In this document: piece after piece, positions 31,300 through 41,969 of the stretch | Numbering within the stretch: the stretch's first letter is position 1 | Layout of the letters: each line of letters begins with the position of its first letter | From: Prorocentrum cordatum | Lineage: Eukaryota; Sar; Dinophyceae; Prorocentrales; Prorocentraceae | Direction of reading: 5' to 3' | DNA: 64,000 nucleotides | Assembly (NCBI GenBank): GCA_963575745.1 | Contig: CAUYUJ010014342.1 | Location: 307,087 to 371,086, forward strand | Notes under the pieces: model-generated | Seen by the model: only the letters and a program-made list of their open reading frames with translations | What the model was told of the DNA's origin: nothing | Databases searched by the model: none | Program-made: the position numbers and the translations under genes

Positions 31300-33060
31300 C
31301 ATGGGCCTCCCAGAAGTTCAGAGCATGCGAATCGGGGGCGGTAACTGTTTTTTTTCTCGCGCGGACAGTAACCGTTTACAGTAGGAATCAACAGTGAAGT
31401 TGTAACAGTGGAGACGGAAAGATGGAACTGGATCAGGTTGCAGGAGACAGCACCTTTGCAGCTTGATGGCCCCAGAAGGTGCTGGCGGATTTGCTCCCGC
31501 TACAGGTGCGAGACGACAACGGAGCCCAAGAAGGCGAGTCCCGAAGATCCCGTGCACCTGAGCCCCATATGAAGCACCAGATTGTTGACCCGGGGGCTCA
31601 ACCCTTTATAAGTGTGGGTAAGTATCTTTTCGACGCGCACGCAAATTTCTAGGTTTGTGATTCTGCCGTGTTGCAGTGACAAGTCGCTGACGACTTGTAC
31701 TGCGTCCTAACTTTCCAGCTCCAGTGCCCACTCCTAGTTGCGATATCGGCAAAGCTGTAGTCAAACCAATTCAGCAAGTGTTGAGCCGTCCCGCGTCTGC
31801 TTTGGCTACTTGCTGGTCTAACGAGAGCGCTGCACTAACATTGGCCAGTGTTCCAGTGTTTATGATTGCTGCTTGAAGTGCGTCTCAAGATGCACGATCC
31901 TGTCGACGATAATACCTCCTCGACCTCGCGCCGAGAGCTCCCGGCAGAAATACATAGGTCGTCCGTCCAGGTGCGCTCCTCCATCCCAGCAATGTGCATG
32001 CGCTGTAGGACGTAAGCACCTCTTGAACCATTTTCTTGGATTAGTACGACGTTCACAAGCGGAACGCAGAACTAGTTGCTCGATCTTTGCGGCCGCCTTT
32101 TGCAATGTTGACCAGTTCTTGGACCGAGTCTAGATCAACGTTCTAAGGAAACTGAAGTGGATGATGCTGCTTGGCTTCAGCATCTACGCTGTCCGTCGGA
32201 TAGTCAGACCAGCGTCCGTCCACTTGAAACTCGTCAGATGCCTGCGGCGCAACGCGGAGACATCGGCGTATCGTTTTTACCGGATTCCTGCATTATACAT
32301 GTGTCAGCGTTGCGATATGATGCCTGAACTGCCAGTCGACGAGTGCTGTGCTACCTTATGTTCTTGCTCGCGTACTTTTCCTACTGTTGAATTCTTAATG
32401 GTGCGCTGTAGCCATTGCCCTGAGTCAGCAAATGTTTGGGAGGACGTAAGCCATACGAGACACTTTCGGGCTGACACAAGATACTGCCCCCCTTCTGGAG
32501 CTTCATGCTGACGTGGCAAACATTCGGCAGCAAAACACCTTCGGACGTATCCTACCCGAGTGCGCATGCAACCTTGCCGAGCCAAGTTGCAGCCTGATCA
32601 GACAAGGGCGCATCTCGCAAATGCTATGCCATGTACGCTAAGTCAACTACCAGCTGCGCACTGCGTGCCCCAGGCGCACCTTGAGGTCGTAGTTCTTTTA
32701 ATGCCCGAACCCAAGACGCGCGAATCCCGCTCTCGGCGAGCTCCTCTGTCCCTCAACGTGACAATTGCCCGGTGGCGAACTGAGAAGACATGCGTTTTGC
32801 ATAGACTGCGGCGTGAACCCCACGTCGGTCGCGTGGAGATGCCAGCCGTTCTGAGGGACGCAAAGAGGGGGCCTCTGGGGATCCTGCCGTGCCCACGGGG
32901 CCTCCTTTGGCCTGATCAGCCAAACCGACGCTGCGTGGTTGGGAATTCAAGCGCTCGGACGACTCGCTGAAGCTGCCCGCGCCATTTTCAGGCCAGGCGA
33001 CCGACAATTTGGCCTCGTGCGCCCACGGGTCGGGCTCTTCGTCCTAAGTGCCCGACCGAT
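31300..33060. other. Unassigned; scattered weak frames
   Basis: A 116-codon plus frame (32,161-32,511) contains MCQRCDMMPELPVDECC and RCSHCPESANVWEDV, a Cys-rich pattern that could be a decayed LINE C-terminus. A minus frame (32,105-31,860) reads HAHCWDGGAHLDGRPMYFC. Neither is strong enough to call. Confidence 0.3.
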
Positions 33061-33076
33061 ATGTTGAAAGAGGGAC

Positions 33077-33897
33077 CTAAGGAGCGCGCGGAGTCCTCCC
33101 AGAGTCCTCAGAGCTTGCGACGTCGTCGAGGAACTTCTGTCGCGCCTCTGCGACCATAGACTCAAATGCAGCGCGTCTCTCGCTTGCCCTTATCAGCCAA
33201 CTGCGGCGCGCCGCCGGGGCTGAGGCAACCTCAAAGGGCGAGCTTGCCGGATAATTTTTGGTGGTGAAACAAGCGAGCGCGTGATGAGCTGAAGGCCTAC
33301 ATTCTTGGTGCGAGGGCGGGGCCCCATGAGTGTTCACATCAGCGACAGGCTCTACATTCAAACTGTATGGGCAAGTGGCCTTCGTAGCAAACGAGACCCT
33401 CTATGTTTCAGCTGCCAGTTCCAGTAGTTCAAATGTAAGATTCAACCGAAGTAAGGAGGTACTTCGTCGACCATGCTAACGGAGTCTCGCTTAGCGAGGT
33501 CTTTGAGAGACATGTTGGGTCCCCCTAGCGAGGGTCCCACGTAGTAGGCTAAAACTGATGGCGTGCAAACACTCGGATGCATAACTGCAGGAACCAAGCC
33601 ATCGGACGAATCATCTAGGCAGGGGCAAAGCTTGGGGTTCTCGCGGGGAGTATCACATCTGTGAACATGCCTATGGCCTTCAGCTACAACAAAAAGTCTT
33701 TCCCCATCGCCTCGTGCCCTCTGCGAGTCGTTCGCACTGGGGCGAGGTAGTTTGACCAGTGACTTACGTTTACTTGGTGAATCTTCCGCTCCCGGTCTGG
33801 CTGCTGTTGCAAATTCAGATGCGTCTCGGCAATCGCAAATTTCTTGCCCCTCACCGATTTGGGTGGCCCCAAGCCTGACCGCCCCAGCATGAGACAT
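33077..33897 (-). other. Possible two-part minus-strand gene, unrecognised
   Basis: Two minus-strand islands lie in different frames. The first, 33,897-33,442, has GAEDSPSKRKSLVKLPRPSA and HRHVHRCDTPRENPKLCPC. The second, 33,361-33,077, has SWLIRASERRAAFESMVAEA and RQKFLDDVASSEDSGRTPR. Both have natural composition. An intron or frameshift would have to join them. No family recognised. Confidence 0.3.
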
Positions 33898-33954
33898 GAC
33901 CGCAGAAGCTCGATTGAAATATTGCGGATTCTCGTCGCTCGTGCCAGGAACGCG

Positions 33955-34070
33955 CGCGGGGGGGGCCCGAGCGCGCGCGCGCTTTCGCTGCGCCGCCGCG
34001 CAGGCGGGGCTCGCAGGCGCGCGCGAGGCCCGTCGGGGGGCGCGCGCGCGCCGCGGCGCCGCGCAGGTGA
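33955..34070 (+). repeat. CG-rich palindromic tract
   Basis: Dense GCGCGCGC and GGCGCGCGCGCGCCGCGGCG words able to fold. They resemble the interiors of the MITE-like elements but lack their ends. Confidence 0.5.
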
Positions 34071-34119
34071 TCGCTATTGCCGCAGGCGCGTGCAGACCCG
34101 CTGCCCGTTGGGTTTCCTG

Positions 34120-34183
34120 TGTGTGTCTGCGTGTGTGTGTGTGTGCGTGTGTGTGTGTGTGTGTTTGTGCTTGTGCTTGTGCT

Positions 34184-34214
<31 letters not shown>

Positions 34215-34254
34215 GCGTGCGTGCGCGTGTTTGTGTGTGTGTGTGAGTGAGTGT

Positions 34255-34291
<37 letters not shown>

Positions 34292-34302
34292 TGCGTGCGT
34301 GC

Positions 34303-34339
<37 letters not shown>

Positions 34340-34425
34340 CGTGGTTGCGTGTGTGTGTGTGTGTGTGTCTGTGCGTGTGTGTGTGTGTGTTTGTATGTGT
34401 GTGCGTGTGCGTGGGGGTCTGTGTC
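34120..34425 (+). repeat. (GT)n microsatellite
   Basis: About 300 bp of GT with GC, TT and AA interruptions. Cys/Val-rich and Thr/His-rich frames over it are artefacts. Confidence 0.95.
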
Positions 34426-34599
34426 GCGCGCTCGCGCCGTCGTTGCCTCCCCGCGCCGCCCCCCCCCTCCTGCGCGCAGGTTCGTTCTCCCCCCCCTCCC
34501 CCAGGTACGCGTGTCAGGGCTATGCTATCCTGAGGGGCGAAGAACCGCCGAGGCTCTCCTCTGCGGCCCATGGGCCTGCACCCTCTGGGGTCTGGGTGG

Positions 34600-35690
34600 C
34601 TGCCCGTGCGTGGGCGGCCACGTGCCTACTCGTTCCGCCTCAGGCCTACGTCTGGCCTCTGTGGCATGGACTCTTCCGCCCGCGCCGTGGCCTACTGCTG
34701 GCCTGCCCGGGCAGGCGGGCCATCTTGCGCCCCGTCATGGTCAACCCGCCGCAAGCCTATTTTACCTCTGAGGCATGGGCTTTCTCGCCCTCACCGTGGC
34801 TTATTCTTGGTCAATGCAGATGCACGGACCACTTCGTGTCCAGTCAAGGTCATGCCGCTTCAGGCCTACTAATGGCCTCTTTGGCATGGGCTCTTTCGCC
34901 TTCTCCGCGGCCAATCATTGGCCGGTGCGGACAGACGCGCCATAGAGTGTCCCGTCAAGGTCTGTCCACCTCATGCGTGCTCTTTGCCTCTGAGGCATGG
35001 GCTCTCTCTCCCTCGCAGCGGCCTGCTTTTGGCCAGTGCGGTTTGAAGGGTCAGTTTGTGTCCGGTCATGGTCTACCCGCCGCAAGCATATTATTGGTCT
35101 CTGAGGAATGGGTTCTCTCGCCCTGCCCGCGGCCTACTATCGGCCGATGCGGACTGGCGGATTGTGAAGTGTCCCGTCAAGGTCTATTCGCATCATGCCA
35201 ACTATTGGCCTCTGACGCATGGGCTTTCTCGCCTTCTCCGCGGCCCACCAATGGCCGATGCGGACAAACGGGCCGTAAAGTGCCCCGTCGAGGTCTATCC
35301 ACCTCAAGCCTGCCATTGTCCTCTGAGGCATGGGCTCTCTCGCTCTCGCAGCGGCCAACTATTGGCTAATGTGGATTGAAGGGCCAGTTCGTGCCCCGTC
35401 AGAGTCTACCCGCCTCAGGCCTACTATTGGCCTCTGAGGAATGGGCTCTTTCGCCCTCCCCGCGGCCTTCAAGTGGCCAACGCGGACAGGCGGGCCATTA
35501 AGTGTCCCGTCCAGGTCTTTCTGCCCGAGGCCTGCTATTGGCCTCCGTGGCTCGGGCTCTCTCGCGCGCGCCACGGCCTGCAATTGGCCAATCTGGGCAG
35601 GCGGGCCATCGGGGTCCCGGCTGTCAATGCGCCTCGAGCCTACTACTGGCCTCTGTGGTATGGGCGCCGTTGCCGTTCCCATTCCGCCCG
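34600..35690 (+). repeat. 111-bp tandem array (37-codon period)
   Basis: About ten diverged units. The landmark ATGGG after GAGGC falls at 34,775, 34,886, 34,997, 35,108, 35,219, 35,330 and 35,441, exactly 111 bp apart each time, with degenerate outer units at 34,666, 35,552 and 35,660. Each unit contains TCTCGCC, CGCGGCC, TTGGCC, GCGGAC, GTCCCGTC and GCCTACTATTGGCCTCTGAG-like segments. One plus frame stays open over about six units with a 37-residue period (SEAWALSPSPRP and so on). Other frames are open too. It may be a satellite or a repeat protein. Confidence 0.85.
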
Positions 35691-35821
35691 CGATCCGCGG
35701 CGCCGCCTGTGCGCGCGTGAGCAAAGGGCGCGATCATTGCTTCCGACGCGCGGCTTTGCGAGATTTCCCGCGACGTCCGCGGTGCGCGAGTTTCTTGGCA
35801 GCGTCGGCGTGGACTGCGTGA

Positions 35822-36577
35822 AAGAAGGGCCACTCGAAGAAACGCCGTCCGAATGGCTGGGCGCCGTCGCGGACTTGCGCGCAGGCGGTCGAGGTCCCAG
35901 CGCAAGCGAAATCTATTGATTTCGAAGGCGACAGGGCTGCCACGGCAGGGAAAACGGCGTTTCTGGCCAAATGCATCTCAGCAGCGCAGAAGTTGCGGCC
36001 CAGTGCCAGTGCGTCTTCTGAGGCCGAGCGTCGCGCCCGGCGCGCCCCCGCGGTCTGCGCCTCCGCGGTCTCGCGCCCTGCGCGCGTGAATTTTGCGGCG
36101 GAGCTCGCAAAGCAGCCGGCGCATGCGGGCTTGCCGCAATCTGGTTGGCCCAGGCGCGCCCGTCGGTTCGGCGCCCCGCGCGCGCGCGGCCCCGTTCGCG
36201 ACGGCACGCACATGGCCGATTGGCTTGCCTCCGAGGTGCGGAAGTTAGCGGAACGCGCGGTTGCAGAGCCATTCGTCTTTGCGGACATGAGGTATTGGCT
36301 TCTGGCCGTGATGGCCCCCGGCGACGCGCATGGCGCACGCGACGAGCCGGGGGCGTCGAAAGAAGCGAGGGATCTCGCCTGCGCTCTCGGCGCCGCCCCG
36401 GCGAACGACCCCAAGAAGGGCATGTTTATTACGAGCTGGGCGATTGCTTGGCAGAGGCGCTGCGCCGCGCCGCGGCCGGTCTCTGTCGCGGGGCGCAAAA
36501 TCGCAGGCGCGGAGCGGCGGCCGCGGCCCTCGACCGGCCCCCGCCGCATGCGATGGCGCAGCATCAGGAGTCAGTGA
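35822..36577 (+). CDS. Unrecognised protein, upstream exon(s)
   Basis: The plus-strand frame is open from just after a TGA at 35,819 to TGA at 36,575. The coding-like part starts near 35,900, possibly after a CCCAG acceptor, with KSIDFEGDRAATAGKTAFLA, then AAQKLRPSASASSEAERRAR, RVNFAAELAKQPAHAGLPQS, MADWLASEVRKLAERAVAEP and ADMRYWLLAVMAPGDAHGAR. G-starting codons and GC-rich third positions fit dinoflagellate coding. A longer frame on the opposite strand is its shadow. The last codons before the stop look non-coding, so a donor probably lies near 36,470-36,500. I recognise no family. Confidence 0.5.
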   Translation, partial: KKGHSKKRRPNGWAPSRTCAQAVEVPAQAKSIDFEGDRAATAGKTAFLAKCISAAQKLRPSASASSEAERRARRAPAVCASAVSRPARVNFAAELAKQPAHAGLPQSGWPRRARRFGAPRARGPVRDGTHMADWLASEVRKLAERAVAEPFVFADMRYWLLAVMAPGDAHGARDEPGASKEARDLACALGAAPANDPKKGMFITSWAIAWQRRCAAPRPVSVAGRKIAGAERRPRPSTGPRRMRWRSIRSQ

Positions 36578-36648
36578 TGACAGTGGCCGGCCAGGCCCAT
36601 GCTCGCGGCCAGCGCGCGAGCGCGCGCGCTGCGTAGCCGTTCGCGCAG

Positions 36649-36876
36649 GCGGGGGCAAAGAAGCGACGCGGTCATCTGGCGCTTATTTGCGACGAGGTCC
36701 CCCGCAAGAGCTGGGCGGAGAGGGCGATCGCGGGGGATCCAGAGTTCAAGCTCAGCAAGGCGGTCGGAAAAATCGATCGCGCATTGCTGAGCATCGCCGA
36801 GGGTATTCACGACAGCGGCGAAGCTGACGTGGGACCCAGTGGCAAGGCGGAAGGCTTCTTGGCCATGCTGGTCTGA
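36649..36876 (+). CDS. Unrecognised protein, terminal exon
   Basis: A possible acceptor (TTCGCGCAG, ending 36,648) opens a frame of 75 codons closing at TGA 36,874-36,876. It reads LALICDEVPRKSWAERAIAG, EFKLSKAVGKIDRALLSIAE, then GIHDSGEADVGPSGKAEGFL. A TAG precedes the acceptor in the same frame, which supports a splice junction. It probably belongs to the gene at 35,822-36,577. It ends 34 bp from the convergent minus-strand gene. Confidence 0.5.
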   Translation, partial: AGAKKRRGHLALICDEVPRKSWAERAIAGDPEFKLSKAVGKIDRALLSIAEGIHDSGEADVGPSGKAEGFLAMLV

Positions 36877-36910
36877 GACTCCTGTTGCAGACCATATCTT
36901 TCTTTTTCCA

Positions 36911-37618
36911 TTATTCGGCCTTGCCTCCGCGCTCTTGGAGACTCTGTCTGTCCTCCTGCAGCTCGGGCTTTGCGGGCTCTGCCTGCCTCGGCGCGATGCG
37001 TTCTGATTTCTCGCGCTCCAGCTCATCCATTGCGAAGGGCTCCTCTCGCCAATTGATGTCGCGCATGCTCTCGCTGTCCCGCCCCCGTGGCTTGTCAACA
37101 TCATGCGCAACGCCTTCGCCCGCCGCCCGCCCCTGGAACTCCGCCTATGCCAGAACCTTGGCCGCCTCCTGCTTCGAGCTTCGAGCTGCGGACCTCTGTC
37201 TCCAGGAATTGGCGCGGCCCTCGGCCGCGCCCTGCTGATTGTCTTCCTCGCGCTTCCATATCTCTCGAAGCTTCGCCGCTGGATTCATTGCTTGCTCATG
37301 GCTGAGCAAAGCGTCGCGCCACGCTGCCGTAGGCTTCTTACCAGCGCCATCACCGCTGGGGGCTTTTTCCTTTTGCGTGACCGTCTTGATGACTTGCATA
37401 TGTTCTAGCAGGCTTTTATGTGCAATGTTGGTGGTTGCCGTCGATATCTGTACGAGAAGCGCCTGCACTTGGGCCGCCCCTTTGGTTGAGGTCGCGGGCT
37501 TCCCAACCTTGCTGATTCCATTCTGATGAGCCAATTTTTGAGAGATATCACCGCTGACCATCGAATTCTTCTTTATGTCCGTAGGGCGATCTATCTTGAC
37601 TGAGCGACGACACAGCAT
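36911..37618 (-). CDS. Unrecognised Lys/Glu-rich protein with an in-frame TAG
   Basis: The minus-strand frame starts at ATG 37,618 and runs 157 codons (SMVSGDISQKLAHQNGISKV, QVQALLVQISTATTNIAHKS, LLEHMQVIKTVTQKEKAPSG, PAAKLREIWKREEDNQQGAA) to TAG at 37,145-37,147. It then continues in the same frame for 77 more protein-like codons (VAHDVDKPRGRDSESMRDIN, EEPFAMDELEREKSERIAP, AKPELQEDRQSLQERGGKAE) to TAA at 36,911-36,913. Composition does not change across the TAG. A point mutation, sequencing error or readthrough would explain it; a small intron is possible. A TGA lies upstream of the ATG in frame. Family unknown; mostly helical and charged. Confidence 0.55.
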
Positions 37619-37619
37619 T

Positions 37620-38400
37620 GGTTGTTGTGGGTTGCCAGAGCGTCATTGTATTATGGCAGCCCGGGCGCGTCAACCACGGTCGGTGCGCCGCTGGTGCCGA
37701 GGCCATCTCCCTGCTGTAGCCAACGGGAGCGATTGCAGTAACAATGTGGCGGGTGGCCCGTTTTTCCTTAAGCGCCGCGTGGAGGGGCAGAGACTGGTCG
37801 AGTGCGATCTAGCATGGTGCGCTCGAGCCATAATTGATTGAGAGGTTGATTGTGAGGGGGTGGTGGAGGGTAGCGGGTGAGGTAGGCTGTGGAGCAGGAG
37901 CAGGATTGGTGAGGAAACGGGCGAGGATAGATTTGGGCCTGGCGCGAGGGCGGGGTCCAATCGGAGGGCGCGAGTGCTGCGACGGGCGGCAGCGAACTTC
38001 CCGCGGCTGGCGCGCGCGCTTGCATTTTCCTTGCCTTTGCGGCAGTTGTCGCGCCTCCTCTGCAAGACGCTGGGGGTTTGCGAAGAGGGGGACGAAGACC
38101 AGGGGGCGGGTGGTAATCGTGGCCAGGCCAGGATCATGAGATCTCCCAGATGGCATGGCCCCCTCCTGTCAATATAGACGAGACTCTGAAAGATTCGGCG
38201 GCGAGCCAGGGGGGAAGTGAAAAGGAAAAGGCCTTCTCAGATGGCGGCGGGGCTTCTCAGAATCCGCCGCGTTTTCTGAGAAGTCTTCAGTATCTGCGGG
38301 GGGGGGGGGCTACAACATTTTCAGCGTTTCGCGTAACCCCACCGGCTCGCCCTAGCTTTGCCCGGCTTTTCGACCTCCTTCGCGAGCCCGCGAACCAAAC
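37620..38400. other. Unassigned spacer
   Basis: GC-rich unique sequence with G-rich runs (37,850-37,950) and a 10-G tract at 38,299-38,308. No convincing frame. Confidence 0.4.
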
Positions 38401-38407
38401 AAACTAA

Positions 38408-38474
38408 CCCCACCAGCCGATCCAGAGGCGATGCCCAGAGGAGTTGCCTCTACCAGAAAAATGGACAGCACACA
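38408..38474 (+). repeat. Dispersed 65-bp repeat, copy 1
   Basis: The CACCAGCCGATCCAGAGGCG to GGACAGCACACAGAGGAA segment recurs at 43,521-43,585 with about ten changes, and its last part again at 44,942-44,962. Confidence 0.8.
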
Positions 38475-38739
38475 GAGGAAAGGGCTCCTCTTGGAGCGTT
38501 CTTGGTACATTCGGGCGCTCTTGGGGCAGTCTTGCTGCACGAACGAAATGGGCACGGAAAGAATGGGTAATATGCCCAACAGCGGGTCCTGTCATTTTGA
38601 ACAGGACTCGCTGTCCACGCCGCCGCGGCCTGTCCATTCGAGACAGAAGGCCGCCTGCCCAACAGCGGCCGTTGATGGTTTGGGGCATCATTTGTTGTAG
38701 GGCATGGTGTCCATTCTCTCCGTACCCATTGCGGGCGTC

Positions 38740-39295
38740 CATGGGCTCTCTTGTGGCCTTTTGGAGGCCGCTTATGCGCTCCATGGGGGCCTCTCAGGGG
38801 CCCTCGTGGAGCTGCCGTGGGGGCCTCAGAAGTCCTATTGGAGCCATCTTGGACGAGCTCGAGCAGCGAAGGGGGGGTCCTTCATTAGTCTCTCCTTCGG
38901 AAGCCCCCAAAATCGCCCCTTCGGAGCGCTCATGGGGCGCTCATTGTCGCTCTTGGGGCCGTGTTGGGGCTCTGTGGGGCCTCGCTTGAGGCCCTCTTGT
39001 GCTCTCTTGGAGCCATCTTGGAGGCCTTGGAAGGCCAACGAAAGCAAAAAGGCGAAACGGCAACATTCATTGATTTTCCTTCGGTTGTTTTTTGGTTTGG
39101 GCCTCTTGGTGGCCTCCTGGGGAGGCTCCGTGGCCAGCCAGGGCCGTCTTGGAGCCGTCTTGGGGCCTCTTGCAGCATCCTGGGAGCCATCTTTGGCTAT
39201 CTTGAGCCATCTTGGAGCTCATCTTGGGCTCTCTGAGGCTCTCCTAGAGCCGCCTTGGGCCATCCTGGACGCTCCAACGCCTCGCGAAACCGCCC
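38740..39295 (+). repeat. Degenerate GGCCTCTTGG array
   Basis: Diverged copies of the CTTGGGGCC word family. A non-repeat core at 39,030-39,090 reads GAAAGCAAAAAGGCGAAACG. Confidence 0.8.
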
Positions 39296-39297
39296 CC

Positions 39298-40103
39298 CCA
39301 GGTCCAGGGGAGGGGGTAGGGGGAGGGGTCAAGACACCCTCTACGCACGCAAGCCGTCTAGCTCACTCCCACCCGCCCTCCCACCACATAGGTGACATCC
39401 GTATCTCGGCATAGCCAGGGGTCGCCACTGGATGGACAGCCACTGGGAACCAAAGTGGACGCCAGGTGCGCGGCGCTCGCCGCGGGCTCCGCATGCGGTT
39501 GGTGTGCCATCCGTGTTACAAAAAACACAAAAACGTGATGCCGCCCCGTCCGCATGGTCCAGATGCCCATGTGGTGGGCGTCAGCATTGCTCTGGGCCTG
39601 CGCACAGCAAGCATTATCATGCGGGCACCGCCGCCGTCCCTGTCAGAAAACACCGCGGGTGGCCAGCACAATACCCACGACGTTGTCGCAACGTGCACTT
39701 AGCATTGTTTTTGACACGGATGGTGGTCCTGCACAAAGCGGCTTCACTAAGGGTGCCCCGCCATCCTTGTCAACAAAAACAATGCAACGTGCTCACAGGG
39801 CGCCAGCACACTGTCCAGATTTTGCTGCAATGTGCACATCGTATTGTTTGTTGACAGACAGGGATTGTGGCGGGTGTTTGCAAGGTGGGCCCCGCAATGT
39901 GCATTTTGTGTTGTTTGTTGACAGGAATGGTGGGGGGGGGCCCTCATGGTGTGCGCATGGTTCTGGGTTGGCTGCCGGCCGGGTGGGGAAGGGGATGTTT
40001 ATTAATAGGGAAACAGTGATAACCCCTTCCCCGAAGGGGAAGAGGCCGAGGTTGGAAGAGAAACCGCTCTGGACCACCTACGCCCAGAGGGCTGGTGGGA
40101 CTT
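39298..40103 (+). repeat. Family-B end module split by a 0.7-kb insertion
   Basis: 39,298-39,332 matches the start of the module (CAGGTCCAGGGGAGGGGGTA then GGGGAGGGG). 40,012-40,103 matches its remainder (AACCCCTTCCCCGAAGGGGA, ending CGCCCAGAGGGCTGGTGGGA). At 9,387-9,502 and 45,443-45,553 the two parts are contiguous, so 39,333-40,011 is an insertion. Confidence 0.75.
39500..39935. repeat. Cluster of inverted repeats with TTGTTTTTGACA core
   Basis: The word GTCAACAAAAACAATGC and its reverse complement alternate through the insert: forward near 39,508, 39,632 and 39,768, reverse near 39,703, 39,843 and 39,910. The pair at 39,703 and 39,768 can form a long hairpin (GCATTGTTTTTGACACGGAT against its inverted copy). 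Confidence 0.7.
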
Positions 40104-41780
40104 CTCAGAAGGCTGGGGGACTTCCGAGCTTTCTGACGAGTTCTTTTCCTTCCCACTTTCCCCCCAGGCTCGCTGAAGAAATACGGAACAGGCGGGTTTG
40201 GAATGGGGGTCGCAGTTCCGCATGTCCGTCCATGGTTGCTGCTCTAGCGCTGATGCACCCAGGGCCAAAAAGGGGTTTCGTTCCTTACTTAGCGTGCCGT
40301 GTGGCAGTAGCTTGATTGTACCTTCCCTGACCCCCCTTGGTCCGCAATCCGCGCACATGCCTTGGGCCACGATGCGCGAATCCCCCTCTTCCGGCCCCCC
40401 CCCTCGCAGTTCCCGAGAGAGACATGCCGGCCATGACCAGGGGGGGCCGTGCTCCTCACCATTCGTGCGGGACCCGTTGGCTTCGACGCCCTTACCGACA
40501 TATCGTTGGTACGATATTCCCTCGGGGGATTCGGTGTCCGCAGGAGGTATGCCGTATGCCAGGGCCCGACACGATGTTGGTGTTTGGTGGTGTGTAGATG
40601 GCTGTCGCATTTGGAGGACCCGCCCACTGACTTCGAATCTTTTTCTGGGGATATCGTCGAAACGATGGACTCCCCCAGCGGGGTGAGGTCTGCGACAATT
40701 TGCGCACCCTTACTGGGCGCTGCGTTTTCGGACCCTCTTCGGGGTCTTACCCGGCCGCGGAAATACTTCGAGTTCCCCCGCCCGTATTCCACAGATCTGA
40801 CTTGCAGGTGTAGGGTTCACATTTTGGTACCGCTGGGGCCCGAGAATATCCACGGCCACCGCTCCCTTAGGTCCTGGGACATCGACTGAGGGACCGGGTC
40901 AGGGGGTAAGCATCGACCCCCAATCGCCCACTCATCGCCAATCGGGGCCTGGAGTGCCCCACCTCGCCCAGGACGCGCGGTTTCCCCATCGGGGGGCCTG
41001 TCGCCGATCTGTCGGCGGTGTGTCGCCGGTTGCAGGTCATTGCTCCCCCCCTTTCCCCACCCCTTGTCGTTCCCCCTCACCCCTGGGGTCCCTGGGGCAT
41101 CGGTTCCCCGGGCCGCGGACACGTTCACAGTCCCCCCTGGGGAGCACGGCGCCCCCCCCCGATCTGATCCGCGGATCAGCATCGCCCTGTAGCACCCAGC
41201 CGCAGATCTCTTGCGTTTCGCAGAAACAAGACGGGCGACAGGAGTGCCGCGGTTTCGTCGCGCCGGCGCGGCTGCTCGCTGCAGTGGGGGTTCTGATGGA
41301 AACAGGTCCTGAGCTTTTTTGTAGTGCTCGGGTTCTGGTGGCCCACCACGGGCACATAATATTGTTCCAAAACGCGACTTATGACAGAAAGAGCTGGTCC
41401 TGGGGGAAGGCCCCAAAGTCTAGGGCCCGTTTCCCTACGTCGCGTCGCTGGCGCATCGGTTGTGCGGTTGATTCTCAGCTTGATGTTCTATATCCCCACG
41501 TCGCCGATGCATCGCCGCTGCAACGTCGATGCGGTGGGGTTCTCCGACCCCATTCGTTCGGACCCCATTCATTCAGGCGGCCTCCAGCGCGGCCGCTGTT
41601 CAGGGGTGAGCGGAGATGAGGCGAGGGAGGGTGAGACAATGGGCATGATGACGGTGAGGCCTCTCTTCAGACCCTCTGCTTCTTTATGAGGCCCCTGTTT
41701 AGGGATGAGAGGAGGAAGGAGAATGTGCTGATGACGGTAATGACGACGATTCGTATGAAGATGACCCGTCCGATTTCGAT
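40104..41780. other. Unassigned, with one dispersed repeat
   Basis: Unique GC-rich sequence. A 146-codon plus frame (40,449-40,889) has no motif or clear codon bias. The dispersed GATCG-rich repeat lies at 40,905-41,045. Confidence 0.4.
40905..41045 (+). repeat. Dispersed GATCG-rich repeat, copy 2
   Basis: Landmarks AGCATCGACCCCCAATCGCC, CCGATCTGTCGGCGGTGTGT, and CGCCGGTTGCAG in the same order as copy 3 at 60,108-60,250. Confidence 0.75.
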
Positions 41781-41800
41781 GAGGCGGATCGTGGTAGCGA

Positions 41801-41801
<1 letters not shown>

Positions 41802-41887
<86 letters not shown>

Positions 41888-41892
41888 AGTAG

Positions 41893-41953
<61 letters not shown>

Positions 41954-41960
41954 TGCCGCG
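41802..41960 (+). repeat. (GTT)n then (GCT)n microsatellite
   Basis: About 45 TTG/GTT triplets with GATGTT and TAG interruptions, then about 10 GCT triplets. Confidence 0.95.
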
Positions 41961-41969
41961 GCTGCTGCT

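Noticed and set aside
34247-34771. Cys/Val-rich N-terminus fused to the 111-bp array frame
   Set aside because: The N-terminal part is GT dinucleotide translation; the array should be judged on its own.
35734-36564. 276-codon minus-strand frame
   Set aside because: It is codon-aligned antisense of the plus-strand coding-like frame; G-rich first positions on the plus strand keep the antisense frame open. Plus strand preferred.
36571-37110. 179-codon minus-strand frame
   Set aside because: Overlaps two better-supported frames (plus 36,649-36,876 and minus 36,911-37,618) and has shadow-type composition.
40449-40889. 146-codon plus-strand frame
   Set aside because: Codon usage and composition are indistinguishable from the other frames of this GC-rich stretch; no motif.
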